From Syncephalastrum monosporum B8922 (taxonomy: Eukaryota; Mucoromycota; Mucoromycetes; Mucorales; Syncephalastraceae), in assembly GCA_000697355.1 (NCBI GenBank), contig JNEN01000861.1:62001-126000 (forward strand): a stretch of DNA of 64,000 nucleotides, read 5' to 3'. The notes beneath the pieces were generated by a model. That model did not search any database, had not been told where the DNA came from, and was given only the letters and a program-made list of their open reading frames with translations. Below, piece by piece: positions 44,316 through 56,747 of the stretch. A program made the position numbers and the translations under genes. Position 1 is the first letter of the stretch; each line of letters begins with the position of its first letter.

Positions 44316-45761
44316 ATGAATTCGTTCCAACATCGCTTCAACGAAACCGCCATGAATATGGGTCGTACCCCGCCTGAGCTTGCAAACCTTGCTTTCAGCA
44401 TAAATCGCATTATGTACTACGTGTCCATCGGGCTCTGCGTGGTGGTCGGCCTGGGCTACCTATTCATCCGTCGGGTCAGCCCGCAATATGACCGTCTCTC
44501 ACTTCGACTCTTGGTTTATGCAAGCATCACCCATATTGTCATGGGCGTCGCCGGTATCCTCCGTACAATCCCTACTACGCGTGGTCCCCGCTGCCGATTT
44601 ATTATGTTCCTCTACATATTCACCGACTTGTTCAGCACTTTCCTCATCGTCTGCATGTCTGCCAACCTTCAAATCTTTTTTGTTCACGAAGTCCGTAATT
44701 TCAAATATCCAGAACGCACCTATGTCATCACCAGCTTTATTCTGGCCTTTATCATCAGCATCAGTCCAGAATTCGCTCAACCACCTGCCTACGGTTTCAA
44801 TGATTCGCTTCTCTGCTGCTGGTATCTCGGTAACACAAATGCCCTCATTTCCCTCTGGACCTTGATGACGCTCTATCTCTGGATCTGCCTTTCGATCAGC
44901 TACTCGGTTGTCGCACTTGTCCTTGTTCTGATCAAAATGCACAGGACGGAGTATCTCGTCAACAAGCATTTGATGGGTTTCCGAGGTGCTATCGGCGCGA
45001 ATTTTCTTCGCCACATGGGATGGCTATGCTTCCGACCCAGCACTACCACCGCCACCGAAAACGTGCAGAATGATCCAGTAGAAGAAGATCCTGATACTGC
45101 AGCTCGCCGTCATGCCATTCTCAACATGGCCGAAGCGAACACGAGCCATGTTTCTTATCTATTTAAGTCCGTCGCTCGTGTAGTATGGTACCCCATTGGT
45201 AAGTCCAGTGTCACTGTTCAGAAAAACGTTGCCATATATCATATACCTTTTCGTCTGAATATCATATATCCAGTCCTCATTATTAGCCGCATCTGGGGCA
45301 TGATCCAATTTTCAGACCTGTATCACCGCGGCCAGGTGCGTGCCTTCTATACCCTCATGTCTAACATCTCAGTAGCTTTACAAGGTAAGCAACCATTGGA
45401 GTGAAGTACATATACAATTTTCAACACAAGACGATATACAGGCATTATTCTTTCTATCCTCTTCATGTGTGATCCTGCGCTCCATAAAGCACTATACACA
45501 GTCTTCGTCCTACGACGCCGCGAACCCGAGATGCCAGCAAGCGAAACGCAGAGAAATTCGATCGTTCTTCCACCCGAGGTGTGCATCTCGAGAGCAGGCT
45601 CGTGGACAACTATGCGCACTTTTGACAACATTCTTATGTCACCGGTTTCTGTAATGTCATCCGTCAAGTCCTCTGAATACAAATCTTCGCCAGGTTCCAC
45701 GGAGATCAAGGTCTACGATAGCTCTTTACCTCAGCATGAAAATGTCCTATCGCCCGAATGA
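44316..45761 (+). CDS. Seven-transmembrane G-protein-coupled receptor-like protein
   Basis: Probable plasma-membrane receptor, nearest in layout to fungal Git3/cAMP-receptor-like GPCRs. Exons 44316-45198, 45274-45384 and 45442-45761 give 437 residues. TM helices: IMYYVSIGLCVVVGLGYLFI; LLVYASITHIVMGVAGIL; FIMFLYIFTDLFSTFLIVCM; YVITSFILAFIISISPEF; LISLWTLMTLYLWICL plus ISYSVVALVLVL; a long intracellular loop 3 of about 90 residues (FRPSTTTATENVQ, EEDPDTAARRH); WYPIVLIISRIWGMI; and SNISVALQGIILSILFMCD. The motif YP-x-x-L before TM6 and NxxVALQG in TM7 occur in Git3-like receptors. The cytosolic tail is Ser/Thr-rich, suitable for phosphorylation. Ligand unknown (sugar, amino acid or other). Confidence 0.85.
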
Positions 45762-48225
45762 TTATATGATAGTAGAAAGTCTAAACCATATATGCCTTTA
45801 CTAGATCAATACTTTGCATAACACGCTATGCCATACCTCTCTCGTCGCTAGAAATATATACGACAAAGCGTTGCTTCTGCAAGCCCTTGTTTTCTTTTTT
45901 GCTTCTACGTACGCAGTATGCTTCTTTCGAATCTCATGTATTGTACTATGATCAAAATATACAATAGTAACATATAATGATGTCAATATATTGGGCGATG
46001 TACAGGTAGCAGCATATTTAGTCAGTTGATCTCGCTCCACACTTTGCTGAGCAACGAAATATACCGACCCATACGCAAGTACATAAAATGGGGTACATAA
46101 AAAAGGACAAAATACATCCATTGGTTTTTTATATTTTTAAACTATGATCCAGTTTTCGGAAATGTGCCATCGTGGGAAGGTGCGCGTTTTTTTGTGTATC
46201 GTCCGTATCAACGTGGCAATACCCAAAGAAGGCAAGTGTGAATGAAAGTTTTGATTTCTAAGCAAAAAGTTATGTAAGTACCTTCGTACCACTATCAACG
46301 CATCACATATACAGCATTTGAAAGCCGGATTATCCTCCACGTTCATTGAGAAAGGGCTTGGACCTTTCTCTTTTATCCATACGTATGCAAATGCCAAGAG
46401 TTGCACGGGATTCGGCGATATTACACTATTGATACTTCTTGCTCCTGGAGCTGACCATCACCGTATACGCCAAAGCTGTAGCAAAGGTGGGCGTTAAACT
46501 ATAATTCGGTCGGTTCAGTCTTCTCGCCACTATGATCTATGATTTATCAAATTTGCATGACGAAAAGTTAAAAGGGAAACTCAGCATGACTATTTTCCAT
46601 GTCATTATCAGATGAAGGGCGGGGGACTAAATGGAAAAATTCGATTCGGGAACTTTTCTGTAAATCACAAACGCGCGCGCGCGCTGAATAAGAGCGATCA
46701 TGGAAAGCTCGACGCGGAAGCAAGAGCGATGCATTGAAAGGGGGAATAGTTGAATGCGCGTGTCGTTACCCGGGTACATGCGCCTTCACAACAACGGGAA
46801 TAGCACAGAGACACCCTAGTACACGTTTAATAATTTGTCCGAAGAAACGGAAGAAGCGGTGGGTCGGCGCCCGATTACCCGTTAAGCTTTGCGGTTCATG
46901 CGGCCGTGGCATCCACATTTGCTGTTGCTGCGGCCGCGGAAGCGGCAAAGACAAGAAAGAACCTTCTGTTGGGGAACTCAATCCATACGAAATAACATGC
47001 AAGCAATGAGTCCATTCATAGGCTTGTACTACCACATGGCTTTGATTTAAAAATGTGCGTGCGTCGCTCTTCGCCGACGACAAAGTAGTTCTATGTTGCT
47101 AGAAATACGCGCGCGCGGTTGCACGAGCAATTAGCGCAGGAGCGATAGATATAGCCATACTGAGCTTGAAACCAATGTTTTTCATGCCCTGATTGCTGTT
47201 TACAAGCGATCGACGGAAGCACATCTAGGCACGTGCGCTGATCCAGACCATTCTGTCTAGTGCTCAGTTTTAGCCGCTGGAAAAAGGGCCCTGCATCCCT
47301 TAACCCCTACATCCACATCGGCTCTTCTTTTTCTCTATTTTCAAACGCGACGTTCATATGGCGCGATAAGTAAACAACCCATCTTGTTCTAGACTTGCAC
47401 CTTTGGTCATCACCGTTTCTAAATATTGACGGATGGATACCGTAGTCCTTCTTAAAAGTTGATTGAAGCTTACGTAGAAGCATGTGAACCAAACGTTGGA
47501 GATACTTCCGGCCAAATGCCACATGTGATCCTGTCGTGCTTTTCTGGCAATACGATTTGCCACATCCGTTGACGATCAATGAACGCAACCGAGCATACTC
47601 GGGAAGAAAAGTTTATTAAGGAGACATCCTTGAGAAATGATGAAAAGGCCGTTCGCAAGGAGGTTGGCTTCGCGTTTCGTGATAGTAAAACATGGGCGGA
47701 TCAACAAAATGAAAACAAAAAAAGGTTCCATGGCAGTTCAAATACAAGGCGGCAGATAAAAAAAAAACATTCGGCGATGTGTTTTCCCGTTCGGCATTTG
47801 TTTCCAGCTCCCCCTCCTGTCCCGTCTCCCCCCATCCACGGGTGAATGATACCGCAGCAAAAAATGAATGAAGCCAGAGATAGAAGAAAAATAACAGAAT
47901 TGTAGAAAATCAAAAAGAGTATCTCTCTCCATGTAGTGATGTGCATGATATAAAGATAGCATAAGCGCACATTTGTGAAATATGAGCAAGCAGAGCAGGA
48001 TAAAGACAAAACGAACAGAAATAGACGGGATGGGGTCATTGTGTGTCATATCGGCACTTGGGGGGTGTTTGGTTCCATGCAATGAAGTTTGCAGAGCCGA
48101 AAATGGATATCCATCGGGCATCGCAAATTTTTTCTTTTTTCCACCCATTCGCCACTTCTTGTTTCCCTTTTCTTTTTCATTGTTTGCTCAGGGCGAGCTC
48201 TTGCCGTTAACTTTTCTTTCTTTCA
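45762..48225. other. Gene-poor stretch between receptor and kinase genes
   Basis: Short frames only. Two are mildly protein-like: 46734-47009 plus (a Cys/Gly-rich CGSCGRGIHICCCCGRG segment) and, at 47658-47307 on the minus strand, three overlapping frames with IVNGCGKSYCQKS and AFGRKYLQRLVHMLLRKLQ. The latter looks like a frameshifted remnant, perhaps of a mobile element, but I could not name it. A CG alternating run lies at 46672-46684. Confidence 0.35.
46672..46684. repeat. Alternating CG run
   Basis: CGCGCGCGCGCGC, a short Z-DNA-type alternating run; a second CGCGCGCG lies near 47107. Confidence 0.85.
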
Positions 48226-50195
48226 ATGAGCCACTACCCCCACAGCGAATCCAAATCAAGACCAGCCTCGCTCTCGCAGCAGGTGCTCGTGCACAATCTG
48301 AGCGACCGCCTGCAAGCTGTCGACTTTAATACCCCGGCCAAGATTTTCCAAAGCAAGCGCAACAACTCGCAGTTCGAGAACGTTACGCCTGATGTGTCGG
48401 TGCCCGGCACGCCGGGGCCCCACGACGAGGTTGACTACTTTAGCTCGCATGGTACGCCGCTGAAGGGGAGCGGCAGCGACCACCACCTTCCACTTACTGC
48501 AGCACATACCCCACCGTCTCTTTCACCTCACGAGAGTGCGGAGCATCCTCATCATGTGGACGAAGATAACGAGGAAGAAGAGACAGATGATAGGCAGCAA
48601 ATTAAGGCAGCAGAAGAGCAGAAACCTTCTCCAACATTGCGGCCACAACCGGCGGCTCGGCATTCGTCGAGCGCGGTCTCGACAGTCGGAAGAACATCCC
48701 CGCACGTGGCATTTTCCAAAGCATCTACACCCGGCACACCTTACTCGCTGTCACAGCCGGCATCTCCGCATCATAGCGACGGCGAGGATGACAGTGGCAG
48801 CAGCACAACCGCGCCAGTCCCAAGCGCGAGCACATCGACATCGTTCCCGAGTCGGCCATCGACACCGTCTCAGTTTGTTTTCAAGAAGCCCCAGTACAAC
48901 AGCAAATACCATCAGACCCATTTCCATCGACTGGAGAAGAAGGGAACGATTCTGCATGACTTGAAGCGGTTCTTCAAGGGCGACAAGAAGCATAAGAAGA
49001 AGTCTTCAAAGAATACGGTGGCAGGCCAGCACAGCAGTGCGCGTAGTACCGTATCGGATTTGTCATTTGCGAATGAATTCAATAAGGACATTGAGAGCCG
49101 ATACGGAAAGTGGGGTAAGGGTTTTGCCATGGAAACAAGGAATGATTACTCATGTGTGACGTACGTGAATGTAGGCCGTTTCGTGGGTAAAGGCGCAGGA
49201 GGCTCGGTCCGACTTATCCGCCGCAGCACAGACAACAAGACGTTTGCTGTCAAGCAGTTCCGCAAGCGACTCCCACATGAGAACGAAAAGGAATACGTCA
49301 AAAAGGTCACGGCCGAGTTCTGTATCGGCTCCACCCTCCACAACGCCAACATCATCGAAACCCTTGACATTATCCAGGAACAGTCGGCTTTCTACGAAAT
49401 CATGGAATTCGCTCCCAATGATCTTTTCAACATTGTCATGAGCGGCAAAATGACACGCGAGGAGGTTGCGTGCTGCTGGCGCCAGATGCTCAACGGCGTT
49501 GAGTATCTCCACGAGACGATGGGTATTGCGCACCGCGACTTGAAACTGGACAATATGATGCTCGACGAGCGTGGTGTGGTCAAGTTGATTGACTTTGGCT
49601 GCTCGGTTGTCATCAAGTATCCTTACGAGTCCAAGGTTCACAAGAGCAAAGGTATGCAGGATGATTTGAAAGCAAACAACAGAACCAGAAAGTCTTATCA
49701 TCATCATTCCTATTTAAAGGTGTCTGTGGCTCGGACCCATACATTGCGCCTGAGCAATACACACAGCCTGAGTATGATGCACGTTTGACAGATTTGTGGT
49801 CATGTGGCATTGTGTTCATATGTATGTCGATTCGGCGTTTTCCTTGGCGTCTGCCGCGTCCGTCGCAAGACCAGTCGTTCAAAAACTTTGTTAGCAAAAC
49901 GGCGAAGGGTGCCGAGCGGCTATTCAAGCTACTGCCGCGAGAGTCGCGTCCCATCCTGTCGCGCATCCTTGAGCCCGATCCGCTGAAGCGCTGCACGCTC
50001 CAGGATGTGCTCAACGACCCGTGGGTGGCCCAGATCCCGATGTGCACGCCGGAAAAAGCGTGCGACAACCACATCCACCATCTGCTTGTGCAGCCCACGT
50101 CGCAAGAAGCGCTTGACCGCGGCAACCAAGTCATCGAGTCGGCTGGCCCACCCTCGCCCGCAGCAGAAGATGAAAAGCAATCCCGGAAAAAATAA
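48226..50195 (+). CDS. Ser/Thr protein kinase, HAL4/SAT4-NPR1 type
   Basis: Kinase of the fungal halotolerance/nutrient-permease group, which regulates plasma-membrane transporters (potassium, amino acids). Exons 48226-49651 and 49720-50195 give 633 residues. A long Ser/Pro/Thr-rich N-terminus with repeated GTP motifs ([15 protein letters not shown]) is typical of TORC1-sensitive Npr1-like kinases. The stretch [17 protein letters not shown] just before the kinase is a hallmark of the group. Kinase parts: glycine loop GKGAGGSV near 320, Lys in FAVKQF near 341, HRDLKLDN near 436, LIDFGCS near 455 (DFG), and [10 protein letters not shown] directly after the intron, then [14 protein letters not shown]. 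No C-terminal domain. Start [12 protein letters not shown] follows a pyrimidine leader. Confidence 0.92.
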
Positions 50196-50956
50196 GGCTG
50201 CTACTGGACGACACTCATCTACCTTCGCTACCCTAATGAAACGATCCAACCTCGTCATGATCTCCCGCCGCCGACTTTATTCTTCGAGAAACCCTATTGC
50301 TACCACCACTGCCATCCTGTCATTATCATCTGTCACTACACCATCCTCATACACGCCTCCATATATTAGATACATACACGCGCACACGCAATCACATAGA
50401 CGCGCTCGGAATGAATGAGTGGCTGTTCCCTGTGTTATGTGTTTGTGCGTGCGTCTGTACGCATACACCCATAGTTTTGCTTGCTTATCATACCTTTGAT
50501 CTTGTTCTCTTTCCTTTGTCTTTCTTTGTATTATATACACACACAGGTTCTTCCTGATCGTCCTTTTGTCATTTTTCCTGTCACGTTTTGTCACTTTCTG
50601 CTTTATCTGTTTCTTTCTGCTTATCATGAAGCAGCACACATTTTAATACCTTCTGGTTGCACGGAGGATGCGCTTTTTCTTATGTGAGAGAAAAAAAACA
50701 GCATGTACGAGCATGGATGGCATGATTAGTCCCTATTCAAACCTCTTTCTTTGTCTCTTTTTAAGTTGTTTGCAGCAGTGATGATAATGAAATAGCCAAT
50801 AGACGGACAAGGGTCCTGACAAGTGGAGTGAAATTGGATGGATGGTGAATTCTGATTGGTCGGACGGTCTCATTTGAGCATACTGTAAATGCGGCGGAAC
50901 AAACGCCGTTTTTCTATTTTTCACCTCTTTCCTTCTTCCCCTCTTTCCCCTTTTCA
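50196..50956. other. Intergenic: kinase 3' flank and Argonaute promoter
   Basis: Pyrimidine-rich throughout, with CATACAC-type runs near 50370. The Argonaute leader is strongly C/T-rich (TTTCCTTCTTCCCCTC-like) just before the start, as in highly expressed genes here. No gene seen. Confidence 0.5.
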
Positions 50957-53900
50957 ATGGCATTGCAACTTTCAGAACTTGCGCTGCGCCCTGGCGCTGG
51001 CACTCAAGGCAAGAAGGTTCGCATCCGATCCAACTTCTTTGAGATCACCTCCCTCCCCACTGCCGACATCCACCATTATGATGTCACCATTGACCCTCCC
51101 AGCGCCCCACCCGCCATGTACCGTAAAATCTGGGCTGCCTTCGAGACCCAAGAAAGCCAGGGTCTTTTGAAGAACGTCTTTGTGGGCTTCGACGGTCGCA
51201 AGAACGTCTTCTCCCCTAAGCCGCTAGCTCTGGGTGAGCAGGATGCCAAGGCCTTTGAGGTATGTCGTCTTTTTTTTTAGTTCTTTACAGCTCCGTTAAG
51301 GTTTCAGTGTGGTCTGGTTTTGTCTGACTGAATACGTGTCCTCCTGTTGTAGGTCTCCCTGTCCGAGGGCGAGGGCGTCAGCAAACGCGTCGGCAACACG
51401 TTCACCATCCGCATGAAGAAGGCTGGTGTCGCCAACATGGAGGAGCTTGCACGCTTCCTCCGTGGCGAGGGTGCGCAGACCAACAACTGCCTTGTGTGTA
51501 AGTTGCCATTAAAAACATAAACACAATTTCATTGTTCGCGTATTTTTTTCTCATCATTCTTCCCCCACCTCTCCCCTCCTCCCTAAAATTGATCTCATCT
51601 ATGTGCAGGTGTCATGGCCATGGATGTTTTGGTGCGCCACAAGCCCAGCATGCTCTACAGCACCGTGGGCCGCTCGTTCTACACTAACCAGGACAGCAAG
51701 CCCCTCCCCAACGGTCTTGAGGTCTGGCAGGGCTACTACCAGTCCGTCCGTCCTGGTGTGGGTAAGTTTGAATATTTTTTTTATCAACGCGATTTTCTGA
51801 TCAAACATCACATCACACACCATGTGACTCAATTTTCTAGGCAAGATGTTTATCAACTTGGACGTCAGCGCCACCGCCTTCTTCGAGTCCGGTCGCGTTC
51901 CTGATCTGGTCGTCAAGTACATGGGCCGCCGTTCTCTGGATGAGCTCCGTCGTGGTATCCCTGACCGCGATGTCAAGAAATTGGAGCGTCAGATGAAGGG
52001 TCTTCGCATCCGCACCACCCACCGTGCTGAAAAGAACAAGAACTACAAGATCACCAAGCTCACCCCTACTTCGGCTGACCGTACCATGTTCAAGGACCAG
52101 AACGGCGAGGAGATGTCCGTCGCCCAGTACTTCCAGCGCGCTTACAATATGCGTCTGGCCTGCCCCTTCCTGCCTTGCATTGTTGTCAAGCGGGATATCT
52201 TTCTTCCCATGGAGATCTGCGAGGTCATTCCTGGCCAGCGCTACCAGAAGAAGCTGAACGAGAAGCAGACCGCTGACATGATCAAGTTCACTTGCCAGAA
52301 GCCCCACTACCGCGCGAATAAGATCAACCAGGGCAACCAGACTCTGCAGTACCGCCAGAACAACCAGCTCATGCAGTCTGGCATCCAAGTCAAGAACGAG
52401 ATGGCCATGATCAACGCTCGCGTCCTCCCCACGCCTCAGATTTCCTATCATAACAGCACTCCTGACCATACCTTCGCTCCTCAGGGTGGTGCTTGGAACT
52501 TGCGTGGCAAGAAACTCGCCCAGGGTGCCACGCTCGGTTCGTGGTCCGTTGTGAACTTCTCGAGCAACACCTCGCCCCAGCAGGTCCAGCGTTTCATCCG
52601 TGAGATGACCCAGACCTTTGTTGACACCGGTTTGGTAAGTTTATCGTATACTGCTTCTTTAAACACGTTTTCGTCTTCCCTTTTTCTTTGCTGATTTATC
52701 TCCCTCTTTCCTTCAGAACGTCATCAACCGCCAGCCCCCGATTACTAACGCTGATCCCCAGGGTCCCATTGAGCGTACCCTCAAGGAGGCCTGGCTCAAG
52801 GCTGGTAACACTGCCAAGGCCAATCCTCAGCTTATTCTGTGTATCTTGCCCAACACCGGTACCCCCTTGTATGCTGAGATCAAGCGTGTCTCTGACACTG
52901 GTAAGCTTTTTTTTTGTTTTGTTTTTCCTTCTTGAGTGCTGCTGAATGTTTATTTACTGATTGTTGCTTGAACAGTGATTGGTGTTCCCACGCAGTGCCT
53001 GCAGTCGAAGCACATTGGTGAGGCTAAGAAGCAGTACTGTGCCAACGTCTGTCTGAAGGTCAACATGAAGCTGGGTGGTATGAACCTGTTCCTGTCGCCT
53101 CCCCAGATTCCCTTCATCTCGCAGCGCCCCACCATCGTCTTTGGTGCCGATGTCACCCATCCCGCGCCTGGTACGTGTATAGATTTAACAGTGTCGGCAG
53201 TTTAGTAGCATGCGCGTCTCACACTATCCTACATAGGCGACTTCAACCGTCCTTCCGTCGCTGCGGTCACCGCCAGCATGGACGCTCGCGCTTCCCGTTA
53301 CGCCAGTGCCATCCGTGTTCAAACCAACCGTACTGAGATCATTGCTGATCTTGGCTCTATGGTTAAGGAGCTTCTCAAGAGCTTCTACCAGTCATGTGGT
53401 CAGAAACCTGAGCGTATCCTGTTCTACCGTGATGGTGTCTCTGAAGGCCAGTTCAAGCAGGTCATGGCCGACGAAGTGACCAAGATCAAGGGTAACTTCT
53501 TACCAACACTATGGATTGTATTTTTAACTCATCTGGGCGTCACTTTTAGCTGCTTGCGCTGAGCTTGACAAGAACTACAAACCTAACCTTACCTTCGTGG
53601 TTGTGCAGAAGCGTCACCACGCTCGCTTCTTCCCCATCGAGCCCCGTGATGCCGATCGCAGTGGCAACTGTCAGCCCGGTACCGTTGTGGATACGGACAT
53701 TGTCCATCCCTTCGAGTTTGACTTCTACCTTCAGTCGCACGCTGGTCTCCAGGGCACGTCGCGTCCCACTCACTACCACGTCTTGAAGGACGAGAATGGC
53801 TTCTCCTCGGATCAGCTCCAGGAGTTGACCTACCGCCTCTGTTACATCTACGGCCGTGCGACGCGCGCCGTTTCCATCGTCCCCCCTGCTTACTACGCCG

Positions 53901-54049
53901 ATCTGGTCGCCGCCCGCGCTCGCTTCCATCGCCGTGGCGAGAACTGGTCTGATACCGAGGCTACCTCGGAGTCGATGGACTCTGAGCAACAGATGGCTTC
54001 GTTCGCTGTGGTCAAGACCGATCTCCAGAAGGTCATGTACTACATGTAA
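50957..54049 (+). CDS. AGO1: Argonaute, catalytically complete
   Basis: Small-RNA-guided effector of RNA silencing. Eight exons: 50957-51259, 51353-51497, 51609-51761, 51841-52634, 52717-52900, 52976-53170, 53237-53491 and 53550-54049, giving 842 residues in unbroken phase. Domain order: N domain ([10 protein letters not shown]...YDVTIDP); linker 1 ([20 protein letters not shown]); PAZ ([16 protein letters not shown] to [15 protein letters not shown]); linker 2 ([17 protein letters not shown]); MID ([30 protein letters not shown]) and PIWI. The slicer residues are visible: Asp in FGADVTHP, Asp in [11 protein letters not shown] and His in RPTHYHVL; a Glu of the fourth position is likely but was not pinned down. 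The C-terminus MYYM is the usual buried aromatic end. Low-complexity N-terminal extensions seen in many Argonautes are absent. Confidence 0.96.
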
Positions 54050-54237
54050 TCTTGCCTTCTGCCTCTTTCTTTGTTTTCCCCCTGCTACAAGATAACACCA
54101 CATGATCCGTTCCTTGCGGTTCCTCCAATTATCACCAGAAAATAAATAGCGAAAAGAACATGCCAATTCCTCTTACAAAACAATGAACTAAGTTCCCTCG
54201 TCGGTCTCTTTTTTTTTTTAGACTTTTGTCTTTGAGT

Positions 54238-54519
54238 TTAATGCAGCTTCTTTCTTTGTGCGGGTATCTTTTTGAACGTCTTCTTTCCCATCAGCAAATC
54301 CACATAGTCGGGCTTGCTGGGTCCCTTTTTCTTTTGGCTGACAGGTTTAGAATCGAGGTCCATCGAAGTGAGATCGGGAGTGGGGATCTTGGTTCGTTTC
54401 GGTTCGTTTGGCTGCTTTGGCTTCTTTACGCCAGGCGAAGGCGTCGTAAATTTGGACAGCGCTTGGGATTCCTTTTCTTTGCGCGAGGGGCGCTTGTAGA
54501 ACTTGGCGCTCTTGCCCAT
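54238..54519 (-). CDS. Small basic conserved fungal protein, function unknown
   Basis: 93 residues, Lys/Pro-rich, start MGKSAKFYKRPSRKEK, conserved-looking C-terminus PDYVDLLMGKKTFKKIP. Fungal proteins of this size with the same MGKSxKFxKRP start are known as uncharacterised; a nucleolar or ribosome-biogenesis role would fit the composition, but that is guesswork. It lies tail to tail with Argonaute (188 bp between stops) and diverges from eEF1B with 203 bp between starts. Confidence 0.72.
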   Translation of the reverse strand: MGKSAKFYKRPSRKEKESQALSKFTTPSPGVKKPKQPNEPKRTKIPTPDLTSMDLDSKPVSQKKKGPSKPDYVDLLMGKKTFKKIPAQRKKLH

Positions 54520-54722
54520 TGGGAGATGAAGGAAGAGAGGCGGTTTATTGCACTCCTCTCATGCTATCTCGTCTGTCTATCACGGCATGGTTCAATCCCA
54601 ATCAGAACGCTACTCCAAGCCACGATGGTTTCGCCGCTCAAAAAAAATTTTCGCTGCGTATAGGCGTAGAAGGAGGAATCCGAAGTGTCTTCCCTTTTTT
54701 TTGTACAAAGAATCTCGCTATA
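54520..54722. promoter_or_regulatory. Divergent promoter, small basic protein / eEF1B
   Basis: 203 bp separate two divergent starts. A translation-factor gene and a possible ribosome-biogenesis gene sharing one promoter would fit co-regulation with growth; this is inference from spacing. The eEF1B side ends in a run of T (CCCTTTTTTTTGTAC). Confidence 0.5.
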
Positions 54723-55563
54723 ATGCCTGTCACCCTCGAAACCCCCATCGCCTTCGCTGTCCTCAACGGTCTCTTTGAGAACGTCTCCTACGTCAAGGGG
54801 TAAGTTGCCTTGGATAACAAGAGAAGAAACTATGCGGGCATGAACCTAATGTTGCCATGGTGTCGTTAAATAGTACTGAGGCCTCTGATGCCGACAAGGC
54901 CGTCTTTGACGCCTTGACCGAGGGTCCCTCGGCCACCGAGTACCCCCACCTTGCCCGCTGGTACAACCACGTTGCCAACGTCAAGGGCTACACCACCAAG
55001 TAAGTGCATTTGTATAGCACGCGTCTCGCTTATCTGACTCTTGTCTTTTTCTACTTGAAATTAGGGCTGCTGTCGAGGGCGCCACCACCGCCGCCAAGGC
55101 TGAGGCTGAGGAGGATGATGACATCGATCTCTTCGGCTCTGACGACGAGGAGGTCGACGAGGAGGCCGAGAAGATCAAGGTAATAATAAGAAACGGTTCA
55201 GGTTCGTTTTAGTGCATGTGACTGAATCGAGTCATATTACAGGCCCAGCGTCTTGCCGAATACAACGCCAAGAAGGCCGCTAAGCCCAAGCCGATCGCTA
55301 AGTCCATGGTCACTCTCGACGTCAAGCCCTGGGATGACGAGACCGATCTTGAGGCCATGACTGCTGCCGTCAAGGATATCGCCATGGAGGGTCTTCTGTG
55401 GGGTGGTTCGCAGCTCGTCCCCATTGGTTTCGGTATCAAGAAGCTCCAGATCAACTGCGTTGTTGAGGACGACAAGGTCATGATGGATGACCTGACTGAC
55501 CAGATCCAGGAGCTCGAGGACTACGTCCAGTCCGTCGACGTTGCCGCCATGGCTAAGATCTAA
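54723..55563 (+). CDS. EFB1: Translation elongation factor eEF1B, beta/alpha GEF subunit
   Basis: Guanine-nucleotide exchange factor that recharges eEF1A with GTP in cytosolic translation. Exons 54723-54799, 54874-54999, 55065-55179 and 55243-55563 give 212 residues. A GST-C-like N-terminal part ([14 protein letters not shown]) is followed by an acidic linker with the conserved [16 protein letters not shown] and the catalytic C-terminal domain: [39 protein letters not shown] and [11 protein letters not shown]. The penultimate Lys that inserts into the eEF1A magnesium site is present in AMAKI. Strong bias to C-ending codons (AAG, GTC, GCC) marks high expression. Confidence 0.97.
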
Positions 55564-55805
55564 AAAGCCCGTAAATACATAGCAGCAGATTCATTCAACA
55601 ATATTTTTTGAACATATTCACACAAACCGTTCGTCTCGCTTTTCTGGTCTATTTCTTTCTGACTTTCATTTATTCCTGCATCGCAACTCTATTGCCTCTC
55701 TCTTTCTCTCATCTTCTCTGTCTTTTTTTCGCTGCTTGCTCCATCTCACGTTTTAGCACCTCACTTTCCGCTTCCGTGTGTTGAAAATGAAATTAATTTG
55801 TTGGA
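55564..55805. other. Intergenic eEF1B / J-domain gene
   Basis: 3' flank of eEF1B, strongly C/T-rich, and leader of the next gene. No feature beyond that. Confidence 0.5.
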
Positions 55806-56747
55806 ATGCCCGCGCGCAAACACAGCAAGCTTGTACATTCTCTTTTGTTTTCTGTTTACTTGTCACTCTCTTTCATTCTCATGCACCGGACTCACTTGGT
55901 CGATACCATCCTTTGCGCTCCAGATTATCACGCTGTCTTGGGTGTCCCCAAGGATGCCACTCCAGATGAGTTGCGACAGGCTTATGTCCAGGTTAGGATT
56001 TTTTTCTATTTGCAGGGCGGCAGAATTTTATTTTTCTCCACCCATGAGAGCGAAGCAGTGTCAAGGATAATAATTACGGCCTTGAGTAGCGCTCCAGGCA
56101 GTGCCACCCAGACAAGTTTGTACCGGTCTACGCACCGGCTACGGAAGCATTTCAATGTAAGTGATACTGAAACCAGATCCCCACTCGTGCACTGACATCC
56201 CAGCAGTGCTCACTGAAGCATACCATGCGTTGTCCGATGAAAAGGAAGGCTTGCAAAAGGGGCCCGGAGACAAATTTGATGAAGCAATCCAGCGGACCTT
56301 TCTTGAGATAAAACAAGACGGCCTGGAAGGTCTCTGCAGAGTGCTACGTACGTTGTTTTGCGTGCTCTGTTTATGCATTGTTTTCGATTGATTAAACCTT
56401 GTTAATCTTTTGTGTGTGTATCAGGGCAATCGCTTGGTCCTGACGCTCGTCTTGCTCACGCTTTCGACCGGCTGAACGAAGTAATACACTGTAAGTGATG
56501 TAGGACAAGGCAATAAGAAGAACGATCCAAAATGCGCTTTCTAAAAGTTATATTGCCTCATTTAATGGATGGTATATGACACAAAGCGACACAAGAGTTG
56601 TTGCATGATGCCGAGTCCGATCTCAAACAACTGCGTACGCTGCAGCAAGTCCTCCACGTTACCCCTTATTATAACGTCTTCGGAAGGATGCGTCTATACA
56701 CCGCCATTCTCCAGACTGTTTTTAACCTCTCCAAAAGGGTCATGTAA
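55806..56747 (+). CDS. J-domain (DnaJ/Hsp40) protein
   Basis: Hsp70 co-chaperone with an unusual plan, 207 residues: exons 55806-55991, 56090-56156, 56204-56347, 56425-56490 and 56587-56747. The N-terminus has a hydrophobic stretch (LLFSVYLSLSFILM) that may be a TM or targeting helix. The J domain follows: DYHAVLGVPKDATPDELRQ, then across the first intron a join giving AYVQ-RSRQCHPDKF with the invariant HPD, then VLTEAYHALSDEKE. The acceptor GAGTAG (56089) was chosen because only it gives seven residues between AY and HPD, as the family requires. The C-terminus (LHDAESDLKQLRTLQQ, TPYYNVFGRMRLYTAILQ) is helical and unlike the Gly/Phe or Cys-rich parts of class A/B DnaJ, so this is a class C member. 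Confidence 0.8.
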
